Under the pieces are notes generated by a model. It was given only the letters and a program-made list of their open reading frames with translations, did no database searches and had not been told where the DNA came from. Shown here one piece after another: positions 60,503-64,000 of a stretch of DNA of 64,000 nt; position 1 is the stretch's first letter, and each line of letters opens with the position of its first letter. Source of the DNA: Pedobacter insulae (GTDB taxonomy: Bacteria; Bacteroidota; Bacteroidia; Sphingobacteriales; Sphingobacteriaceae); contig NZ_FOPP01000010.1 of NCBI RefSeq assembly GCF_900113525.1, forward strand, positions 1 through 64,000, written 5' to 3'. A program made the position numbers and the translations under genes.

Positions 60503-60885
60503 AATTTTGCCCCTTCAGCGATCAGTTCTTTTACTTCAGCAATGTTTTTGAACAGTATTTCCTTCTCTTTTTCATAAAGCGAAATCCATGCCTTTAGCTC
60601 ACGTTCATTGTCCGACATGTGCAACTTATGCACCATCTGGTTATAGTTGTTGGTTACCCCGTTCAGGTCATTTTGTACCTTTACAAGTACAGCAATCAGC
60701 TCATCAAGGGAGCCGTTCCTGTGTACCACAGTTACCGGTTCTGAAAGAAAAACCTTGCGGGCATAGCGGCTCAGTTTCTTCTCTGTGGTCTTTGAAAAAT
60801 TGTCGGTAAGCAGCTTGTACTCGTCTTCATCCAGCCTTAAATGAAGCCATTTGTTCTTCATTTTTTTAGTTTCTTCTTCCTTCAT
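60490..60885 (-). CDS. mobA: MobA-type relaxosome accessory protein
   Basis: 131 residues from ATG 60885; GTG 60888 adds one Met-equivalent and is less likely. The ribbon-helix-helix N-terminal half (WLHLRLDEDEYKLLTDNFS, KKLSRYARKVFL) precedes helices with NDLNGVTNNYNQMVHKLH, typical of Bacteroidota MobA/MobC-like oriT-binding proteins. First gene of the mob operon, next to the candidate oriT. Confidence 0.82.
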   Translation of the reverse strand: MKEEETKKMKNKWLHLRLDEDEYKLLTDNFSKTTEKKLSRYARKVFLSEPVTVVHRNGSLDELIAVLVKVQNDLNGVTNNYNQMVHKLHMSDNERELKAWISLYEKEKEILFKNIAEVKELIAEGAKLWLQ

Positions 60886-60888
60886 CAC

Positions 60889-61222
60889 CTTATCCCTTTC
60901 ACTTAAAATTCAACCTAAAAATGGCAACGCCCACCGAGTTTCGAGGATGGGCCAAGATGCCGAAGTATCACTTCGGAACATCTTGCCGGTTTCGCGAGCA
61001 TGCAGGAAACCCGGTTTGGGAATGTTTTAGTCCCAGCTTTGAGAAAATCTGAAAAGTTATCCTGTAACACATATCAACCTCACATATTGAATACCTAAAA
61101 ATGCCAATACGAAAATATAAAAGCACATCTGCAAAACAGTTACCTGTTCGATTTTGAAACTGGTGGGCAAATTGGTATATCGGTACATTTGTCGGGTGAA
61201 GAAGGATTTAAAATAATGTAGT
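60889..61222. other. Divergent mob intergenic region with candidate oriT
   Basis: It holds the inverted repeats described separately. A TACATTTG -7-like box at 61184-61191 probably serves the plus-strand 61223 gene, though its -33 element is weak. The rest of the region shows nothing. Confidence 0.55.
60953..61014. other. Candidate oriT (paired inverted repeats)
   Basis: Repeat 1: CAAGATG-CCGAAGT-atc-ACTTCGG-aa-CATCTTG (60953-60985), 14 bp with a 2-nt bulge. Repeat 2: CCGGTTT (60986-60992) with AAACCCGG (61007-61014). They lie 70-130 bp upstream of mobA, the usual position of oriT. Confidence 0.5.
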
Positions 61223-61504
61223 ATGGAAAACAAAAATTTGCAGCTCGTGTATGAAGCATTGTTGAGTGCTCCGGGCATGAATGAAACGGTAAGGATTGAT
61301 TTGCGGCCATCCCGCAGGATCGTGCTTTTATTAAGCCAGGTAGTTGAGCTTGGCCTATTATCAAAAGGCGGTAACGGCATTGCGGAAGCTGTATCGGAAG
61401 AATCGCGGAATGAACTGAAAGAGCTAATTGAGAGCTGCATTGAAAAATCGCAGCTTACTGAGTTCATTAAAAACCTGAAAGGGTTACAGCACATCAAAGG
61501 ATAG
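61223..61504 (+). CDS. Small protein of the mobile element
   Basis: 93 residues, helical and acidic (NRNELKELIESCIEKSQL-type), no membrane segment, no recognised domain. Such small genes regularly sit between mobA and radC in Bacteroidota elements, but their function is unknown. Its end is 11 nt from the convergent RadC stop. Confidence 0.65.
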   Translation: MENKNLQLVYEALLSAPGMNETVRIDLRPSRRIVLLLSQVVELGLLSKGGNGIAEAVSEESRNELKELIESCIEKSQLTEFIKNLKGLQHIKG

Positions 61505-61515
61505 AAGAAAGGGGA

Positions 61516-61974
61516 TTACATGTCCCCTTGATCTGCCAATGAATAGTATCCGTTGGCAGTGATGATAATGTGATCATTTACATCAATGGTCAGTAGTTTT
61601 CCGGCAGCGACCAGTTTTTCAGTAATGAGGATGTCTTGCGTACTTGGCTTAAGATTGCCGGTGGGATGATTGTGCGAAATCACCAGTGCAGATGCGTTCA
61701 TCTTTAAGGCGGCAATCATCACCAGCTTAATATCAATGACCGTTCCGCAGGTTCCACCTGTTGAAAGGTCGAAGATTCCCAGCACATGGTTTGCACGGTT
61801 GAGCAGAATTACCTTTGACTGCTCAACGAGTTCTATTTTATCCATGTCCCAGTTTTTTAACAGCAGTTCATAACACGCTGATGATCGATTTGCGACAGGC
61901 CTGTCTTTGGCGGCAACTTTTGATTTATAAGATAACTCAATCTCTGCAACCTGAAAATTTTTTAAAGCTTCCAT
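61516..61974 (-). CDS. RadC/JAB-domain protein
   Basis: 152 residues. JAB/MPN metal motif SHNHPTGNLKPSTQD with the upstream Glu in KIELVEQSKVI. Short plasmid/ICE RadC-like proteins lack the helix-hairpin-helix part of chromosomal RadC. Role in the element is unclear (repair or anti-restriction are suggested for the family). Confidence 0.88.
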   Translation of the reverse strand: MEALKNFQVAEIELSYKSKVAAKDRPVANRSSACYELLLKNWDMDKIELVEQSKVILLNRANHVLGIFDLSTGGTCGTVIDIKLVMIAALKMNASALVISHNHPTGNLKPSTQDILITEKLVAAGKLLTIDVNDHIIITANGYYSLADQGDM

Positions 61975-62413
61975 AACATATTTATTAAGTGATTAAAAAT
62001 TAATTATGGATACACAATCGGCAATGGTCGAGCAGCGCAAAAAGCAACGCAATAAATGAAGGGGTGTGCGGGAGTTTGTGTTTATGGCGGAATTTTTTGC
62101 TGCGCCCCGAAGACCGGATGCCGAACTTTGCGCAGTAATTGATTTAAACCCCCAAGCACTTTTATGAAAGGGTACAAGAACAGGTTTTGCGCTTACGATA
62201 AATACAGATGTTATTTTCAGCCATCATGTAGCTTTAAAAATTCGGGCAGTTATGTTAGTGGAAAGATGAAATGAAGGCCACAAAAAAAAGCAGTCTCACG
62301 GTGAAAACTGCGCAAAGGGGAATGGTGTATGGTCAGCATTTTGTGCCGCGTGACTGCACCGCTGAATGCGAGCGACTGCTCCCTCGTCCAGAGGGTGCTG
62401 TCAGCGAGCCGCC
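61975..62413. other. Gene-poor stretch with two coupled small frames
   Basis: No large gene. It contains the two short plus-strand frames at 62164-62417 and a small CCCTC/GAGGG hairpin near 62380-62396. The rest shows no recognised feature. Confidence 0.45.
62164..62274 (+). CDS. Possible 36-residue peptide
   Basis: ATG 62164 to TGA 62274; Lys/Tyr/Phe/Cys-rich (FCAYDKYRCYFQPSCSFK). The codons look protein-like and the stop overlaps the next ATG (ATGA). No family recognised. Confidence 0.3.
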   Translation: MKGYKNRFCAYDKYRCYFQPSCSFKNSGSYVSGKMK

Positions 62414-62417
62414 TTAA
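62271..62417 (+). CDS. Possible 48-residue peptide, coupled to the preceding frame
   Basis: ATG 62271 to TAA 62417 (SSLTVKTAQRGMVYGQHF...). It overlaps the end of the minus-strand 62414 gene by 4 nt. May be chance. Confidence 0.25.
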   Translation: MKATKKSSLTVKTAQRGMVYGQHFVPRDCTAECERLLPRPEGAVSEPP

Positions 62418-62695
62418 TTTAGCGGCTTAACATTTTCTATCTGTTGCTCATGGGCTTCCTGTTTGGAATACCACCATCCGAAAGCGATAACGAACAGTCC
62501 TGCAAGAATGAGAAGCAAACCGATGAACCTGAAGAACCGTTCAACAAGCGTGATACCGACTGCCTTTTCGTAAGAGCTGAACTGTTGCATACCCGTGCTG
62601 CTCCTGCGGTTAAATTTTCTTCGCCCGATGACATAGCGGATAGCTATCCCAATGATAAGGGCAATGCTGCCCAATAATAAAAAACTTGTTCCCAT
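62414..62695 (-). CDS. Two-helix membrane protein of the mobile element
   Basis: 93 residues. Transmembrane helices at about 3-22 and 55-76, with a basic RRKFNRRSS loop between them. Starts 3 nt after the PRTRC ThiF stop. Family unknown; carried along with the PRTRC block. Confidence 0.6.
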   Translation of the reverse strand: MGTSFLLLGSIALIIGIAIRYVIGRRKFNRRSSTGMQQFSSYEKAVGITLVERFFRFIGLLLILAGLFVIAFGWWYSKQEAHEQQIENVKPLN

Positions 62696-62698
62696 CGC

Positions 62699-63505
62699 TT
62701 AGGTCAATTGTACAGGTTGTGTCCTGAATGTTTTCAAATTAAGAAAAAATCCCCGATATGTGAGCATCCCGTCACGGAACAATTTCCATAATAGTGCCAT
62801 GCCCATTTGTGCCAGTGCGGAATTGATAAAAAGATCCTGTTTTTCCAATGCCTCTTCAAGGGAGCAGCTTGGTGTATCATCACCCTGTTCCGATTGCTTT
62901 AGCAGGTCGGCAAATTCATCGGTAACAAACGGCAGGTTTTCCACCGTTTCATATTTTTCCGAACGGGGCTGTCTGATATTACCGATTGTAGATAGTATTA
63001 CCTGTCCCGTATGTTGGCTGTTGCCGAAGTCCATCCAGTAGCGCCCACGGTTCAGGTGGAAGTTATCGTTTTTGAGCCGCTTCAATATTTCCGCAATCTC
63101 AAAACGCGCCTTCACACTATCCACGCAGGAGATGCAGATAGCCGCCCCCGCATGTTCGGGCAACCTGTCCATACAGTCCCGTTCAAACTTTACGGTTTCC
63201 GCTTTCCAGTTTGTACCTGCCCATCTGTTGGCACGGTTGATTAAAGCCACCGATTTGTACAGTCCTGTCTCGCATGATGCAAATCGCTGCCTGCCAAGAT
63301 TGGCCTCGCTGATTATATCGTCATCCCAAAGGCGGACGATAAGGCCTGCATGGCCCAGGGCGATTAAGCTGTGGTTGATTTCCATCAGGGCAGTCAATAT
63401 TTTTGAACCGGTTCCTCCTGCACCGATAACATTTACCGATATGGGATTGGTGGGGTTAATCAGATAGTTGTCCGTAAAATGGACGGTTGATTTTTCGTTG
63501 TTCAT
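62699..63505 (-). CDS. PRTRC-system ThiF-family protein
   Basis: 268 residues. Rossmann nucleotide loop SVNVIGAGGTGSKILTAL, then RLWDDDIISEANLGRQRF, typical E1/ThiF adenylating core (D...R..Q). PRTRC ThiF proteins belong to a conserved plasmid/ICE gene set of unknown function and probably adenylate a small partner. Overlaps the PRTRC B stop by ATGA. Confidence 0.88.
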   Translation of the reverse strand: MNNEKSTVHFTDNYLINPTNPISVNVIGAGGTGSKILTALMEINHSLIALGHAGLIVRLWDDDIISEANLGRQRFASCETGLYKSVALINRANRWAGTNWKAETVKFERDCMDRLPEHAGAAICISCVDSVKARFEIAEILKRLKNDNFHLNRGRYWMDFGNSQHTGQVILSTIGNIRQPRSEKYETVENLPFVTDEFADLLKQSEQGDDTPSCSLEEALEKQDLFINSALAQMGMALLWKLFRDGMLTYRGFFLNLKTFRTQPVQLT

Positions 63506-64000
63506 CGCAGTAAATCCTTTAGGTTTATCTTACTTTTTTTCAATACTTCCTTTGGGAATGGTTCATTGGTATTTACAAGGCTTTCCCATAACATTACGCA
63601 ATTGCCCTTTACAGGGTTATAAGCTTCCATCAGATGGCTGAAGTAGCTGTTGAAGAAATACTTCTCCCAATCGGAGGTAAACGCTTCCAATGAAGCGGCT
63701 TTTTTTATCCGAACATCCACATTACCCATGCACACGTTTCCATTTTCATACACGTTGAAAAAAGGAGCGTTAAACAACCTTGTTTTTTCGGTCGGTCTGC
63801 GGTTGCTGCCCAATGCAAATACCGACAGGCTGTTCCTGTCCGCTACCCACAGCATGGGTGGTACGTATGCCCAACCTTTGGCAATGCCCAAATCTTCTGT
63901 AAAGTAAAGTTCCCTGCGCATGGTCTTGGTAAACCATACAGCTCTCCCCTTCACCGCATCAAGGTGCAGTACATGGTTTCCGATAATCCCTTCGGGTTTG
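63502..64000 (-). CDS. PRTRC-system protein B (5' end outside the window)
   Basis: At least 166 codons. The frame is open to the window edge: before GTG 63954 it reads KPEGIIGNHVLHLDAVKGRAV, so the true start lies beyond 64000. GTG 63954 is internal. Conserved TRLFNAPFFNVYENGNVCMGN and EAFTSDWEKYFFNSYFSHL identify PRTRC B. Function unknown; co-transcribed with the ThiF gene. Confidence 0.85.
   Translation of the reverse strand, partial: KPEGIIGNHVLHLDAVKGRAVWFTKTMRRELYFTEDLGIAKGWAYVPPMLWVADRNSLSVFALGSNRRPTEKTRLFNAPFFNVYENGNVCMGNVDVRIKKAASLEAFTSDWEKYFFNSYFSHLMEAYNPVKGNCVMLWESLVNTNEPFPKEVLKKSKINLKDLLR

Noticed and set aside
63502..63954. Complete PRTRC B gene starting at GTG 63954
   Set aside because: The frame continues upstream with family-like residues to the window edge.

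Overview
The window comes from a Bacteroidota chromosome, most likely a Sphingobacteriaceae member close to Pedobacter or Mucilaginibacter. The signs are the 16S rRNA (3' end GGAATACCTCC), promoters of the TTG-N19-TAnnTTTG type, starts with little Shine-Dalgarno sequence, a type IX secretion (T9SS) type-B sorting domain next to a PorP/SprF protein, OMP_b-brl/TonB-like receptors, giant RHS proteins, and a Bacteroidota MobA/MobB/MobC plus PRTRC mobile module.

Layout. 1-5945: a complete rRNA operon (16S, tRNA-Ile GAT, tRNA-Ala TGC, 23S, 5S) behind three tandem near-identical promoters, closed by a terminator. 6056-20521: envelope and secretion genes, namely a secreted subtilase, a CBM9-like protein with an outer-membrane beta-barrel protein, a TPR/HTH regulator, a 35-residue membrane peptide, and a 1832-residue MBG-repeat T9SS cargo with its PorP/SprF partner. 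20634-30813: an AT-rich defence region on the minus strand.

The most interesting system is the six-gene operon at 27326-20876 (minus strand): XRE regulator, Cas4-like Fe-S PD-(D/E)XK nuclease, long prokaryotic Argonaute with an intact-looking PIWI tetrad, a small helical protein, an HExxH metallopeptidase-like protein, and a cytoplasmic-looking subtilase. Genes overlap or lie within 33 nt of each other. A single promoter overlaps two TTGCTAA dyads, and a bidirectional hairpin closes the operon. Upstream on the same strand are a Pif1-like helicase, a PIN-like nuclease and a wrecked restriction-endonuclease N-terminus. The arrangement suggests guided nucleic-acid recognition coupled to nuclease and possibly protease effectors. 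The protease coupling is inference.

31880-56262: a more GC-rich polymorphic-toxin locus. It holds a divergent outer-membrane barrel, an exported Ig/FN3-like protein, a Skp/OmpH-like protein, a lipoprotein, a 2034-residue SpvB-like protein, a LolA-like exported protein and a 3850-residue RHS protein. The RHS protein ends in an AT-rich HEAAH metallopeptidase-like toxin, and an overlapping exported gene is the likely immunity protein. The two giants resemble a split TcB/TcC cocoon. 56515-64000: a small membrane peptide, an XRE gene, then MobC-type coupling protein, relaxase, MobA, a candidate oriT, RadC/JAB and PRTRC genes. This is part of an integrative conjugative element or plasmid-derived island that runs off the right edge.
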